Assembly (NCBI GenBank): GCA_963738375.1
Contig: CAVTWL010000004.1
Location: forward strand, 1,872,599-1,936,598
Length of the DNA stretch: 64,000 nt
Direction: 5' to 3'
Origin: Bog-159 sp963738375
GTDB taxonomy: Bacteria > Acidobacteriota > Terriglobia > Bryobacterales > Bryobacteraceae
Shown: positions 17,690 through 29,158 of the stretch, piece after piece
Position numbering within the stretch: position 1 is the first letter of the stretch
How the letters are laid out: the number at the start of each line of letters is the position of its first letter
Made by a program: the position numbers and the translations under genes
Notes under the pieces: generated by a model
Seen by the model: only the letters and a program-made list of their open reading frames with translations
Told to the model about the DNA's origin: nothing
The model's database searches: none

Positions 17690-20635
17690 ATGTCAAATTG
17701 GGGTCGCTGCTGGAAGCTAGTCCTGAGCCTGCTCCTCCTAACCAGCGGTAATGCAGCGGATCTATCAGATCCAACGGACTTTACCGGGAAAAAAGTAGGC
17801 GCGCTTCGCTTCGAGCCCCCCGTACAACCGCTCTCCGCCGCGGACCTCGCGCGCTACTTCACCATAAAAACTGGAACCGCGCTTACCCCCGATGCGTTGC
17901 GCTCTGCCATCAAGAGCCTCTATGAAACCGGCTCCTATACGGATGTTCAGGTCGAGGGCGTAGCCACGCATGACGGTGTTATCGACTTGGTTGTCCGCAC
18001 CACCCCGCAATGGTTCGTCGGCCCCGTCGCAGTGACTGGCAAAATCAAAGCGCCGCCCAACACCGGGCAGCTTGCCAACGCCACGCAGCTCAGCCTCGGC
18101 AAGCCTTTCAGCGACGACGATCTGCAGCAGGCCAGTAAAGGCATCCAGGATATGCTGGAGCGCAATGGCATATTCGGTTCAACTGTCGATCCCAAGGTTA
18201 CACGCGATGCGCAACACCAGCAAGTCTCCGTTACGTTCACCGTGAAAACCACTAAGCGCGCCAAACTAGTGGCCCCCACCGTCACAGGTGATACCCGCAT
18301 TCCCGCCGCCGACGTCGAGAAAGCGGCCAAGTACAAAGGCTGGTTCGGTTGGAAAAAGGCGACCAACGAAGAAGTCATCTCCGGCACCCGCAACATTCGC
18401 GCGAAATATGAGAAGCAGGACCGCCTCACCGCCAATGTCCGCATCAAAAGCCGCGATTACGATCCCAAGAGCAATCGCGTAAAGGTCGGCTTTACCGCGG
18501 ATGGAGGCCCGAAAGTCAAAATCACCGCCACCGGCGGCAAAATTTCCAAAGGCAAGCTGCACGAATATGTTCCGGTCTTTGACGACCGTACCGTCAATCG
18601 CGACCTTCTGGTGCAAGGCGCGGCCAATCTGCGCGACTTCTTCCAGGCCGCCGGCTACTTCGATGTGAAGGTGGATTTCAAAACCGACGATACCGCCAAA
18701 GATCTCGAGAAAATCACCTACCTTCTCGATCTTGGCGTCCGCCACAAACTGGTAAAGGTCTCCATCCAAGGCAACCGTTTCTTCCGCGCCCAGGATATCC
18801 GCGATCGCATGTATCTGCAGCCGTCCGGATTCATTCGTCTCCGGCACGGCCGCTACAGCAGTGCTTTCGAAAAGCGTGACACCCAGGCGATCATGGATCT
18901 CTACCGTGCTAACGGCTTTCGCGACGTGAAGGTTACAGCGGATACTATCGACGACTACCGCGCCAAGCCGGGCAATGTTGCCGTAACGCTGCGCATCGTC
19001 GAAGGCCCGCAGTATATCGTTTCGCATGTCGAACTTGTCGGCGCCGATCAATTAAAAAAGGAAACTTTGCTCGCCAGGCTCGCCACCAGCGCCGGACAGT
19101 CTTTCAGCGAAAGCAACGTTGCGGCGGATCGCGACTACATCCTGCGCACCTATCAATCGCAAGGTTTTCCCGAAGCCGGTTTCACCTGGAAAGCCACGCC
19201 GGGCAGCGCGCCGCACACCATCGACGTGCAATACACCATCACCGAGGGGATGCGGCAATTTGTGCGCGAACTCCTGATCACAGGCATGCGCCATACGCGC
19301 CAGAAACTGATTGACCGCGCCATCAAACTGCATGCCGGCGATCCCTTGTCCTGGACCGAAATGGGCGCCATGCAGCGCAACTTATACGACCTGGGAGTCT
19401 TTGACAAGGTCGACATGGCGATCCAGAATCCCGACGGCGCTACGCCAGACAAAAACGTGGTCTACAGCCTGCAGGAAGGCCATCGCTATTCAGTAGCGGT
19501 AGGCGCCGGCGCGGAAATCGCTCAGATTGGCGGAAGCCAGTACAGCCTCGATAATCCGCAAGGGCAAACCGGCTTCAGCCCGCGCGGTTCCTTCGAAATC
19601 AGCCGCCTCGATATGTTCGGCCTGGGTCAAAGCTTGAACTTCAAGAGCCGCGTCTCTTCGCTCGACGACATCGCCTCCCTTAATTACCTGATGCCCCGCT
19701 ACCACAACGTGGAAGGCCGCAACGCCTCCATCACCCTGCTCTACGACGACGAGCGCGATGTCCGCACCTTCGAGCAGCGCAAACTGGAGGGCGACATTCA
19801 AGTCTCGCAAAAGCTCTCCAAAGCGACTACCGCGTTTTTTCGCTACAGTTATCGCGACACCAAGATCTCCGCGCTCAAGATCAACCCGCTCTTGATCCCC
19901 CTCTACTCGCAGCCCGCGTTAGTCGGCATGGTCTCGGCGAATGTGATTCAAGACCGCCGCGACAATCCCGCCGATGCGCACCGCGGCTTCTACAACACGA
20001 TCGACCTCGGCCTCTCTACCCACCAGTTCGGATCGCGCCAGGACTTCGCCAAACTGCTGTTCCGCAATTCCTATTACCATCCCATTCACCGGGACATGGT
20101 GTTGGCCAGCAACACCGAGTTCGGTTTGCTAGCGCCGTTCCATTTGGCGCCGGGAACGACCACCGCCGAAGCCATTCCCTTTCCGGAACGCTTCTTCGGA
20201 GGCGGCTCGAATTCCGAGCGCGGCTACCCCGACAACCAGGCCGGCCCCCGCGATACCGATACCGGTTTCCCAATCGGCGGCAACGCCCTGTTCTTCCACG
20301 CCACGGAATTCCGCTTTCCCTTGATCGGCGACAACATCGGCGGCGTCTTCTTTCACGACATGGGCAACATCTACTCCACCATCGGCGCCATCTCGTTCCG
20401 CGTTTCGCAGCGGAACCTGACCGATTTCGATTACATGAATCACTCCGTAGGCTTCGGCATCCGCTACCAGACGCCCCTGGGCCCCGTGCGCGTCGATGTG
20501 GCCTACAGCATTAATCCACCCACGTTCAATGGCCTGGAGGGAACTTACAATCAGCTCCTGTTCGGCGGCGCGACACCCACCATCCAATCCGTCAGCCACA
20601 TCCAATTCTTCTTTTCCATTGGGCAGGCATTTTGA
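17690..20635 (+). CDS. Omp85-family outer-membrane assembly protein (BamA/TamA type)
   Basis: 981 residues from ATG 17690, chosen because it opens a signal peptide (WKLVLSLLLLTSGNAAD); the frame is open further up but reads as noise. Five POTRA-like repeats follow (for example VGALRFEPPVQPLSAADLAR and RQFVRELLITGMRHTRQKLI). The C-terminal 16-strand barrel has the loop-6 motif in GGSNSERGYPDN, a YQTPLGPVRVDVAYS strand and a terminal phenylalanine (SIGQAF), the outer-membrane insertion signal. Because a SurA-like gene and tamB follow with overlapping codons, it may act as the TamA partner; BamA is the alternative. Confidence 0.93.
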   Translation: MSNWGRCWKLVLSLLLLTSGNAADLSDPTDFTGKKVGALRFEPPVQPLSAADLARYFTIKTGTALTPDALRSAIKSLYETGSYTDVQVEGVATHDGVIDLVVRTTPQWFVGPVAVTGKIKAPPNTGQLANATQLSLGKPFSDDDLQQASKGIQDMLERNGIFGSTVDPKVTRDAQHQQVSVTFTVKTTKRAKLVAPTVTGDTRIPAADVEKAAKYKGWFGWKKATNEEVISGTRNIRAKYEKQDRLTANVRIKSRDYDPKSNRVKVGFTADGGPKVKITATGGKISKGKLHEYVPVFDDRTVNRDLLVQGAANLRDFFQAAGYFDVKVDFKTDDTAKDLEKITYLLDLGVRHKLVKVSIQGNRFFRAQDIRDRMYLQPSGFIRLRHGRYSSAFEKRDTQAIMDLYRANGFRDVKVTADTIDDYRAKPGNVAVTLRIVEGPQYIVSHVELVGADQLKKETLLARLATSAGQSFSESNVAADRDYILRTYQSQGFPEAGFTWKATPGSAPHTIDVQYTITEGMRQFVRELLITGMRHTRQKLIDRAIKLHAGDPLSWTEMGAMQRNLYDLGVFDKVDMAIQNPDGATPDKNVVYSLQEGHRYSVAVGAGAEIAQIGGSQYSLDNPQGQTGFSPRGSFEISRLDMFGLGQSLNFKSRVSSLDDIASLNYLMPRYHNVEGRNASITLLYDDERDVRTFEQRKLEGDIQVSQKLSKATTAFFRYSYRDTKISALKINPLLIPLYSQPALVGMVSANVIQDRRDNPADAHRGFYNTIDLGLSTHQFGSRQDFAKLLFRNSYYHPIHRDMVLASNTEFGLLAPFHLAPGTTTAEAIPFPERFFGGGSNSERGYPDNQAGPRDTDTGFPIGGNALFFHATEFRFPLIGDNIGGVFFHDMGNIYSTIGAISFRVSQRNLTDFDYMNHSVGFGIRYQTPLGPVRVDVAYSINPPTFNGLEGTYNQLLFGGATPTIQSVSHIQFFFSIGQAF

Positions 20636-21156
20636 TGAGGCGGCTTTTGTTACTTCTGGCGCTGGCGTTTCCGGCTTGCGCCGCGGTCCTCGATCGCGTA
20701 GCCGTCACCGTCGGTAAAGACGTGATCACCGAAAGCGAAATCGTGGAAGAAATCCGTCTGGATGCTTTCTTGAATCGGACTCCCGTCGACCTCGGCCCCG
20801 CATCCCGCCGCGCCGCCGCCGAACGCATGGTCGACCAGGACTTGATCCGGACGGAAATGAAACTCGAAGGAACTCCCACGCAGCCGGTCGACGTCACCCA
20901 GACCTTGCAGGATTTCCGCAAAGCTCACTTCCGCCTCCATGCCGATTACCTCGCATCCCTGAAAAAGTACGGCATCTCCGAAGACCAGTTGAAATCCTAC
21001 CTGTCCTGGCAAACGGTTGCGCTGCGCTTCACCGAACAGCGCTTCCCCGTCTCACAAACCGCGGACGCAAACAGCGGCGACGAGCAGCTTGACGCCTGGC
21101 TGAAACAAACCCGCACGCAGACCAAAATCACATTCCACAAGGAAGCGTTAGAATGA
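20635..21156 (+). CDS. SurA-like N-terminal domain chaperone without PPIase domain
   Basis: 173 residues. The signal peptide is RLLLLLALAFPACAA, and the SurA-type start of the mature protein is LDRVAVTVGKDVITESEIVEE, followed by a helical domain (ERMVDQDLIRTEMKLEG). SurA proteins usually continue into one or two parvulin PPIase domains; none is present. Only the peptide-binding N-domain remains, as in some minimal periplasmic chaperones. ATG 20635 shares its A with the Omp85 TGA (TGATG), and its own stop overlaps the tamB start as ATGA. Confidence 0.85.
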   Translation: MRRLLLLLALAFPACAAVLDRVAVTVGKDVITESEIVEEIRLDAFLNRTPVDLGPASRRAAAERMVDQDLIRTEMKLEGTPTQPVDVTQTLQDFRKAHFRLHADYLASLKKYGISEDQLKSYLSWQTVALRFTEQRFPVSQTADANSGDEQLDAWLKQTRTQTKITFHKEALE

Positions 21157-24100
21157 GCCGCCGCCGCAAAATCGTCCTGATCGCAACCGCTTCCCTGGCC
21201 GGTTTGTTCGTCGCCCTGTTTCTGGCGGCGATCGTCGTCGTGCAGACCGATTGGTTCCGCAACACCGTGCGCGGAAAAATCATCAGCGCGGTGGAAGATT
21301 CGACCGGCGGGCGCGTGGAAATCGGCTCCTTCGCCTTCGACTGGACCCACCTGCGCGCCGTCGTTCGCGATTTCACCGTGCATGGCACCGAACCCCAAAA
21401 CGTCGCTCCGCTGTTCCACGCGAACCTGCTGGAAGTCGATCTCAAGCTGACGTCGCCGTTCCGCAGCTTTATCGACATCGCTTACCTGGGCGTGGATACG
21501 CCGCGCGCCAACCTCATCGTCGATGCCTCCGGCCGCTCCAACATACCCACACCGAAAGTCCAATCGACCAGCAGCAAGAGCGGTCTCGCCACCATCGTCG
21601 ACCTTGCGGTAGGTAGCTTCCGGTTGACCAACGGCCGCGTGGAACTCGCCGACCACCAGACCAACTTCGACGCCAACGGACAGAATCTGCGTGCACACCT
21701 GACTTACAGCATGCTCACGCCGCGTTATTCGGGCGACCTCGCTATGACCCTCTTGCTTGCGCAAACCGGCCAGCCGTCCCCGCTGTCGATCGACATCGAT
21801 CTCCCCGTTCAACTGGAGCGCGACCAGATCCGGCTGACCAACGCCAGGCTCACGACGGCCGAATCGCAAGTCCTGGTCTCGGGCACTATGAGCCACCTCG
21901 CGGCGCCGCGAACCGCCGCCCAGCTGAATGCCAAAATCGCCCTCGATGAAATCGCGCGGTTTGCCGGCCCGAGTCTCGCGCTGGCCCCCGGCCCCAATCT
22001 TCCGCGTTACCTGACCGCCGAACTCGCCGGGTCGATGGACGACAAGAGCATCGATCTTTCCTCGGGTCGCATCACCCTGGGCCAGTCTCAATTCGAAGCG
22101 TCCGGCGCGATGAAAGGCGGCGGTTCCGCGGGGTTGCGCTTCAACGCCAACCTCGCCTTGGGCCAACTGGGCCGCCTGCTGAAAGTCACGGCGCAACCAG
22201 AGGGGACAGTACTCGCCGATGGCACTGCCAAATTGACCGGAGATTCCGATTACCAGGTCACCGCCAAACTGGACGCGCACGGTCTTTCCCTGCGTGAAGG
22301 CACGACGCGCTTGACCGGCATCAACCTGAACACTTCGGTGTCGGCGAATCCGCGTCTCATCGAACTCACCGATCTAAAAGCGTCAGCCTTAGGCGGCACT
22401 CTCACGGGCGGCGCAAAATTGGAACAAATGGCGCGCTTCCAGGCCAACCTACAACTAAGCGCCATGGACATTCAGAACGCCGCACGCGCTCTCTCGCCTC
22501 AGCGCCTTCCCTGGGACGGCGTGATCTCCGGTCCCATCGATGCGGCGGGCGATATTCGAGAACCACAGAACATTACGGCGCGCGTCCGGTTGGCGATCGC
22601 CCCGGGACACCGCGGCATTCCCGTTTCCGGCCGCATCTTGGCGAGCTATGACGGCCGCGCCGGCAATGTCGATGTGGGCCAATCCTACATCGCGCTGCCA
22701 TCCAGCCGGCTCGATCTCTCCGGTTCCCTCGGCAAGCGCATCCAGCTGCGCCTGGTCTCCCGCAACTTGAATGATCTGCTGGCTGGGTCGCAACCGCCGC
22801 CCGTCGTGCTGCAGAATGGAGGATCTGCCACCGTCACCGCCGTGGTCACCGGCAGCCTCAGTGCGCCTCACATCACCGGACACGTGGACGCCTCCAACTT
22901 CGCCGTCGAAAATCGCGCCTTCGACAAATTCAGCGCCGACCTTGATGCGTCGAAGACGGGCGCCGCCGTGCAAAACGCCGCGCTATCCCGTGGCGCCCTG
23001 GAGGCTCAGTTCAGCGGCTCAGTCGGACTCCGCGACTGGAAACCGGAATCGTACGAGCCCCTCGCCGCGCAGCTCTCCATCAAAAACGCGGACGCCCAGG
23101 ATCTGTTGGCCTTGGCCGGCCAGGCCAACCCGCCGCTAACTGGGCTTTTGAACGCCTCCGCGAATATCGCCGGCACCCTAGGCAGCCCGCGCGGCAGCGC
23201 TTCACTCAATCTTGCCAACGGCTCGGCCTACCAAGAACACTTCGACCAACTGGATGCTCGCCTCGATCTAACCGACCGTGCCGTGAATCTGACTTCGCTC
23301 CGCGTAACCGCCGGCGGAGGGGCGCTCAATGCCAACGCCTCCTACCAACACCCGGTCAATAACCTGAAACAGGGCTCCATCAAACTGCACCTCGATGGGG
23401 ATCAGATCGCCCTGCAACGCCTCCAAGCCGTCAAACAGGCGCCGCAGGGGCTGGCCGGAACCCTCAAACTTCTGGCGGATGCTACCGCCAACGTCACACC
23501 AGACACAACCGGCGAGTCCGTCGAAGTCACCAGCGTGAACGGCAATGTTGCCGCCCACGGCCTCGCCATGCAAGGCAAAGCCCTCGGCGATTTCACCGCT
23601 CGCGCCCAAACCAGCGGCACTCAGGTTTCCTACAACATCGATTCCAATTTCGCCGGTTCGACCGTCAAGGTGACTGGAGAATCGTCCCTCACCGGCAATC
23701 ACGAAACCAAAGCGACTGCGTCCATCGCCAGGCTCCCCATCGATCGTGTGTTGGCTGTGGCTGGACGCCGCGAACTCCCCCTCGCCGGTGTCTTCGACGG
23801 AAACGCCGAGGTCTCCGGCACGCTATCGAATCCGCAAGGAACCGCCGATTTCACCGTCACCCGCGGTACCGCGTACGGCGAACCCTTCGACCGCCTTACT
23901 GCCAACTTGAAGTACACCGGCCAACTGCTCGACCTCCACTCGCTCACCGTCGCCCAAGGCGCCAACCGCATCGAAGCCTCCGCATCGCTGGCCCACCCGC
24001 CTAACAACCTGCAAGCCGGCCAGGCGCGCTTCCACCTGACCACCAATTCTCTCAACCTCGCCCAATTGCCCGCGGTGCAAAAGCAAAAGCCCGGCCTCGC

Positions 24101-25986
24101 CGGCACTGTTGAGCTTTCGGGCGACGGAGCAGCCGAGTTGCGCCCCAATGCCACACCGCTGGTTTCCTCCTTGAACGCCAGCCTGGCAGCCAGATCGTTG
24201 TCCCTAAACCAACAATCCCTCGGCGATCTCACCGCCACGGCCCGTACCAGCAACAACAGCGTAATCTTCGACCTGAACTCCAACTTCGCGAAATCGAACA
24301 TTCGCGGCAATGGCCAGATGCAGCTTGCCGGCGACTACCCACTGCAGGCTACGGTGACGTTCGACAATGTCACTTACTCCGGCATCTCGGCATTGCTCAA
24401 CGCCTCCACACGCCCCAACCTCGAAGCCCTGCTCGCCGGAAAAATCGATATTCACGGCCCCGCCGCGAAGCCCGAAGCCATGGACGCAACCCTCCAGGTG
24501 TCCACCCTGAACCTGCACACCCTCAAGCCGGCCGTCACCGGCTCTACCCGCACCGTCGACGTGCGCAATGCCGAACCCATCGTCATCGCACTTCATAATT
24601 CCACCGTGAACATCCAGAGCGCGCGCCTCACCGGCTCAGACGCCAGCTTGAACCTCAGCGGAACCGCATCGCTGGCCGGCGCTCAGTCGCTCAACCTTCA
24701 TGCCGATGGCAACCTGAACCTCGCCATTCTGCAAGCTTTCGATGCCGATATCTTTTCATCTGGCCACGTTACCCTGAATGCCAACGTGAAAGGCGCCATC
24801 GACCAGCCGCAAATCGCCGGCCGCCTGCAAATGCGCGACGCGGCGTTCAATATGTTGGACGTCCCCAACGGTCTCTCCAAAGGCAACGGCACAGTCGTAT
24901 TCGATGGCAAACAAGCGCGCATCCAGAATCTCAGCGGCGAAACCGGTGGCGGAACCATCACCATGACGGGCTTTGTTGGCTATGGCGGTCCGGATTTGAA
25001 TTTCCATCTCCAAGCCAACGGCAAGCACGTCCATGTCGACTACCCGGCGGGAGTCAATACGGAAGCCAACCTCGCCATTACTCTCGAAGGAACCAGCGCG
25101 CGCAGCCTCGTGCGAGGCAATATCACCGTGATGAGCGTTGCGCTCCACTCCCACACCGACGCCGGCTCCATCCTGTCGCAAGCCGCCGCGCCGCCCAGCG
25201 CTTCGACCGCCGATACCGGCATCCTCGCCGGCATGCGCCTCGATGTCCGCATCGACACGTCCCCGAACATTCAATTCGATACCGCCTTGGCGCAGAATCT
25301 CCAGGCGGATGGGCACCTTACCCTACGCGGCACGCCGGCCAATCCCGGCATCCTCGGCCGCATCAACGTCTCCGAAGGCGAACTCATTTTCTTCGGTTCC
25401 AAGTACACCATCGACCAGGGCAGCGTCGCCTTCTACAATCCCTCCAAAATCGAACCGATGCTCAACCTCGATCTCGAAACAGAGGCCAAAGGCGTCACGG
25501 TTTCGCTCAACGTCTCCGGCCCCATCGATCAACTGAAACTGACGTACCACTCCGATCCGCCGCTCCAATTTTCTGATCTTAGTAGCTCTGCTTGCCACCG
25601 GCAAACAGCCCACCACCGACCCCGTGCTGGCAGCCACCCAGCCCGCGCCGGCGCAGCAAAGCGTCACCCAGATCGGCGCGTCGGCCGCCTTGGGCCAGGC
25701 TATCGCCAGCCCAGTATCCGGCCGCCTGCAGCGGCTGTTCGGCGTCACCCAGCTTAAAATCGACCCCTCCATCGTGGGTGCCACCAACACCGCGCAAGCC
25801 CGCCTGACGCTCGAACAACAGATCACCAAGAACATCGACTTCGTTTATATCCAGGACGTCACGCAAAGTAACTCCGAGGTGATCCGCATCGAGTGGAACA
25901 TTAACCCCACCTGGACCGCCGTCGCCGAGCGAGACATTTACGGAGAATTTGGCGTCGACCTGTTTTACAAGAAGCGATTCAAATAG
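21153..25986 (+). CDS. tamB: TamB/DUF490 translocation and assembly protein, one frameshift
   Basis: About 1610 residues. An N-terminal membrane helix (LIATASLAGLFVALFLAAIV) anchors a very long beta-helical body with repeated GxLxGxxxL and NLANG-type units, typical of AsmA/TamB proteins that bridge the periplasm and move lipids or help outer-membrane biogenesis. The C-terminal DUF490 region (GRINVSEGELIFFGSKYTID, FYNPSKIEPMLNLDLETEA) is interrupted at about 25581 by one extra base: FSDL continues as VALLATGKQPTTDP in the next frame and ends YGEFGVDLFYKKRFK. Overlap with the upstream gene implies joint expression. Confidence 0.93.
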
Positions 25987-26051
25987 CATCGAAATTCCCC
26001 GGAACATCCGGCGCCACCGCCGCGTAAGACCCTCCAGAGGGCGCAACCACT

Positions 26052-28481
26052 ATGTCATTCTGGCGGCAGGACCTGACCTACGCATTCCGGCGGCTTTCCA
26101 AATTCCCTGGCTTCGCCGCCGCCGCCGTCATCTCCATCGGCCTCGGCATCGCCGCCAACTCCACCATCTTCTCCATGGTCAGCCGCTTCGTCTTGCGGCC
26201 TCCTCCCGTCGGCGACCCCGCCACGCTCCTGGCGCTGCACACCACCCAACACGGCGAGTGCTGCAATCGCTTCACCTGGCCCATGTACGTCGATCTCCGC
26301 AACCAGGCCAAAACCTTCTCCGGCGTCGCCGCCTTTCAGGAACTGCTCCCCGCCTCCATCGCCGGACAAGGAGAGCCCGAGCGCGTCTGGGGCCAGTCGG
26401 CTACCACCAACTTCTTCGACGTCACCCAAATGCGCATGGCGCTCGGCCGGGGCTTTCTGTCCACCGAGCAGCGCCTTCCCGTCGTGGTGCTGGGCTACAC
26501 CCTGTGGCAGCGGCACTTTGCGGCCGACCCAAACATCGCCGGCAGAACCGTCACGCTCTCGGGCCGTCCGTTCACCGTCGTCGGCGTCGCCGCTCCAGGC
26601 TTTCATGGCCTCGACCAGATCATCTACACGCAGTTCTGGGTTCCCGTCGATTTCACCGACCAACTGGTTCCCCACACCGGCAACTTCGATTCGCGCGACT
26701 ATAACTGGCTGGCCGTCGTCGCCCGCCTCAAGCCTGGCGCCACGCGCGCGCAAGCCTCGGCGGAACTCGATGTCCTGGCCCGCAATGTCGCCAAAGCCTA
26801 CCCCGCCAGCGAAAAGGATCGCGGCTTCCTCCTCCAACAGGCAGGCGCTCTCCCCCCCCGCGACCGTCCCTTCGTGATGATGTTCCTGGCCGCATTCACC
26901 GTCGTTGCGCTCCTGGTTCTCTCCATCGCCTGCGCCAACGTCGCCAATCTTTTCCTCGCCCAAGCCTCCGGCCGCCAGAAAGAAATCGCCATTCGCCGCG
27001 CTCTCGGCGGCACGCGCGCCCAGATCATGCGCCACCTGCTCACCGAAAGCATAATCGTCGCGCTGGCCGGCGGTGCGCTGGGCGTGGCGCTTTCCGTGGC
27101 GGCCACCCAGGCGCTATCGTCGCTGCACCTTCCCGCGCCGGTCCCTCTCGATGTCGCCCTGCAAATCGATTGGCGCACTCTGCTCTATACCTTCGCTCTG
27201 AGCGCCGCCGCCGGAGTACTCTGCGGCTTTGCTCCGTCCGCCGCCGCCACGCGCGGCATCCACTCTGACTCGATGAAAGGCGACGGTTCCACCGCGCGCC
27301 CCGGAAGCCGCTGGAGCCTGCGCAACATACTGGTGGTCACCCAAGTCGCGGTTTCGCTGGTCCTGCTCTGCGCCACCGGTCTTTTCCTGCGCAGCCTCCA
27401 AAGTGCCGCCAACATCGATATCGGCTTCCGCTCCAGCGGCCTTCTGATGATGTCGGTCGACCCGCGCCTCCACGGCTACTCGCCCGAAAGAATCACGCAG
27501 TTTGCCAACCAATTGCAGGCGCGCGTCGCCGCCCTGCCCGGCGTTACCTCGGCCGCCGTCACCGACGTGGTCCCCTTGACCGGCGGAAACCGCAGCGATG
27601 CCTTCACCGCCGAAGGCCGGCCCGCCGCATCCGGCGCGCCCGTCGTGGACATGTACATGGCAACCCCCGGCTACTTCGACTCCCTCGGCATCACGCGCGT
27701 GGCCGGCCGCGATTTCTCCAACGACAGCCCCACCGCGCCCAAAGTCGCCATCGTCAACGAAACCTTCGCGCACAAAGTCTTTCCCAACGAAAACCCCATC
27801 GGCCAGCGCGTCAACGGCGCGGGCGTCGTGTACCAGATCGTCGGCGTCGTGAAAGACATCCGCTCCCGCACCCTCGGCGAAGATCTGCGCCCCGTTCTGT
27901 TCCGCTCTCTGGCTCAAACCGTCGCCGCGGACCCGTCGCTCATGGGCTACACGCTGCTGGTCCGCACCGGCGATACAACTTCGGCGACACTCGCCGCCGT
28001 CCGCCGCGAAATCCGCTCCCTCGATCCCAGCCTCGCCATCTACAACGTCGAAACCATGGAGGAACATTTCAAGTCGGCTCTGTTTCTCGCGCGCCTCACC
28101 GGCGGCATCTTCGGCGTCTTCGGCGCCGTCGGCATGTTGCTGGCAGCCGTCGGACTTTATGGCGTCATGAGCTATTCGGTCAGCCGCCGTACCCGCGAAA
28201 TGGGCATTCGCATGGCCTTCGGCTCCCCGATCGGCGCGGTCCAGCGCCTCGTCGTCCGTCAGGGGATGGTCCTCACCTTGATTGCCATGGCTATCGGCAT
28301 AGCCGCTGCCTGGGCCGCGGCGAAGTTCTCCGCCAGCGTGGTGTACGGCGTTCGTCCCCACGATCCAGTGACCTTTGTCGTGGTGCCGCTATTCCTCGCC
28401 GCCGTCGCCTTGCTGGCCTGTTGGATCCCTGCGCGCCGCGCCGAAAAGGTCGATCCCCTCACCGCACTCCGTCACGATTAA
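26052..28481 (+). CDS. MacB/FtsX-type ABC permease (acidobacterial duplicated orphan permease)
   Basis: 809 residues. It starts MSFWRQDLTYAFRRLSKFPG, then a first helix (AAAVISIGLGIAANSTIFSM) and a periplasmic MacB core domain, then FtsX helices near residues 285-440 (LLVLSIACANVANLFLAQAS, RQKEIAIRRALGGTRAQIMR). A second copy of core plus FtsX follows (RTREMGIRMAFGSPIGAVQR). The internal duplication and the lack of an adjacent ATPase are the traits of this family, which is greatly expanded in Acidobacteria. The transported substrate is unknown. Confidence 0.93.
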   Translation: MSFWRQDLTYAFRRLSKFPGFAAAAVISIGLGIAANSTIFSMVSRFVLRPPPVGDPATLLALHTTQHGECCNRFTWPMYVDLRNQAKTFSGVAAFQELLPASIAGQGEPERVWGQSATTNFFDVTQMRMALGRGFLSTEQRLPVVVLGYTLWQRHFAADPNIAGRTVTLSGRPFTVVGVAAPGFHGLDQIIYTQFWVPVDFTDQLVPHTGNFDSRDYNWLAVVARLKPGATRAQASAELDVLARNVAKAYPASEKDRGFLLQQAGALPPRDRPFVMMFLAAFTVVALLVLSIACANVANLFLAQASGRQKEIAIRRALGGTRAQIMRHLLTESIIVALAGGALGVALSVAATQALSSLHLPAPVPLDVALQIDWRTLLYTFALSAAAGVLCGFAPSAAATRGIHSDSMKGDGSTARPGSRWSLRNILVVTQVAVSLVLLCATGLFLRSLQSAANIDIGFRSSGLLMMSVDPRLHGYSPERITQFANQLQARVAALPGVTSAAVTDVVPLTGGNRSDAFTAEGRPAASGAPVVDMYMATPGYFDSLGITRVAGRDFSNDSPTAPKVAIVNETFAHKVFPNENPIGQRVNGAGVVYQIVGVVKDIRSRTLGEDLRPVLFRSLAQTVAADPSLMGYTLLVRTGDTTSATLAAVRREIRSLDPSLAIYNVETMEEHFKSALFLARLTGGIFGVFGAVGMLLAAVGLYGVMSYSVSRRTREMGIRMAFGSPIGAVQRLVVRQGMVLTLIAMAIGIAAAWAAAKFSASVVYGVRPHDPVTFVVVPLFLAAVALLACWIPARRAEKVDPLTALRHD

Positions 28482-28540
28482 ACGGCCGCCGTGGCATGTC
28501 CCGTCAGCCGGTGTTTGCTCGCGCCTGGCAAATCCTGCTT

Positions 28541-29158
28541 CTAGCCCAGTCTGCGGTTCGCCACCGGGATGACGAATTTGTGCGCCGTCTGCGTCTCGGA
28601 AAAACTCACCACTTTAATGTCCGTAAGGCCGTGCGCCTTCCCCGCCCCCAGTACATCGCGCTCCCGAACGATTTTGCTTCCCTTCGGCGCCACCACCCAA
28701 ATTGCCCCTGCCGGCTGGATGGACTGGCGCAGCTCCGTCAGCCGCGCCAGATCCGCCACCTGTCCAACCTGGAAAAAAATAATGTCGACCTTGCGTTCAC
28801 CCGCCCGCGCAACAATCCCACATTCGCTTTCCTCCAACTCCCCCAACAACTGTTCGTCCTTCAATCCCACTAGCCTGACCCGCAACCCGGCCTTCAGTCC
28901 GAGCTTTTGCGCCCGGCTGCGCGGATAGCGAATCTTTAGCGCCCATTTTCCGGCATCGCCGCCCAGGTCGAACGCCGCTTCCGCCTCGCCGAACTTCACC
29001 ACCAGCGCACCGCGCCTGGCCTCGGCCGATGCGATATCCCGAAGCGCAATGTCCAGCCGGAAATCGCCGCGAAACTGGAGTCTCTCCGGTTCTAGCCTCG
29101 CCTTCCCCGCGGATCGCTGTTCTTGATAGCTAACCGTGCAAACGGCCTCGAGTCCCAT
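28541..29158 (-). CDS. DUF3052-like protein with an N-terminal beta domain
   Basis: 205 residues, soluble. The N-terminal 85 residues form a beta-rich module (RLEPERLQFRGDFRLDIALR, GALVVKFGEAEAAFDLGGDA). The C-terminal part resembles DUF3052: RAQKLGLKAGLRVRLVGLKD, then VDIIFFQVGQVADLARLTEL, then QPAGAIWVVAPKGSK and IKVVSFSETQTAHKFVIP. Function unknown. The gene is convergent with the permease gene, 59 bases away. Confidence 0.7.
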   Translation of the reverse strand: MGLEAVCTVSYQEQRSAGKARLEPERLQFRGDFRLDIALRDIASAEARRGALVVKFGEAEAAFDLGGDAGKWALKIRYPRSRAQKLGLKAGLRVRLVGLKDEQLLGELEESECGIVARAGERKVDIIFFQVGQVADLARLTELRQSIQPAGAIWVVAPKGSKIVRERDVLGAGKAHGLTDIKVVSFSETQTAHKFVIPVANRRLG

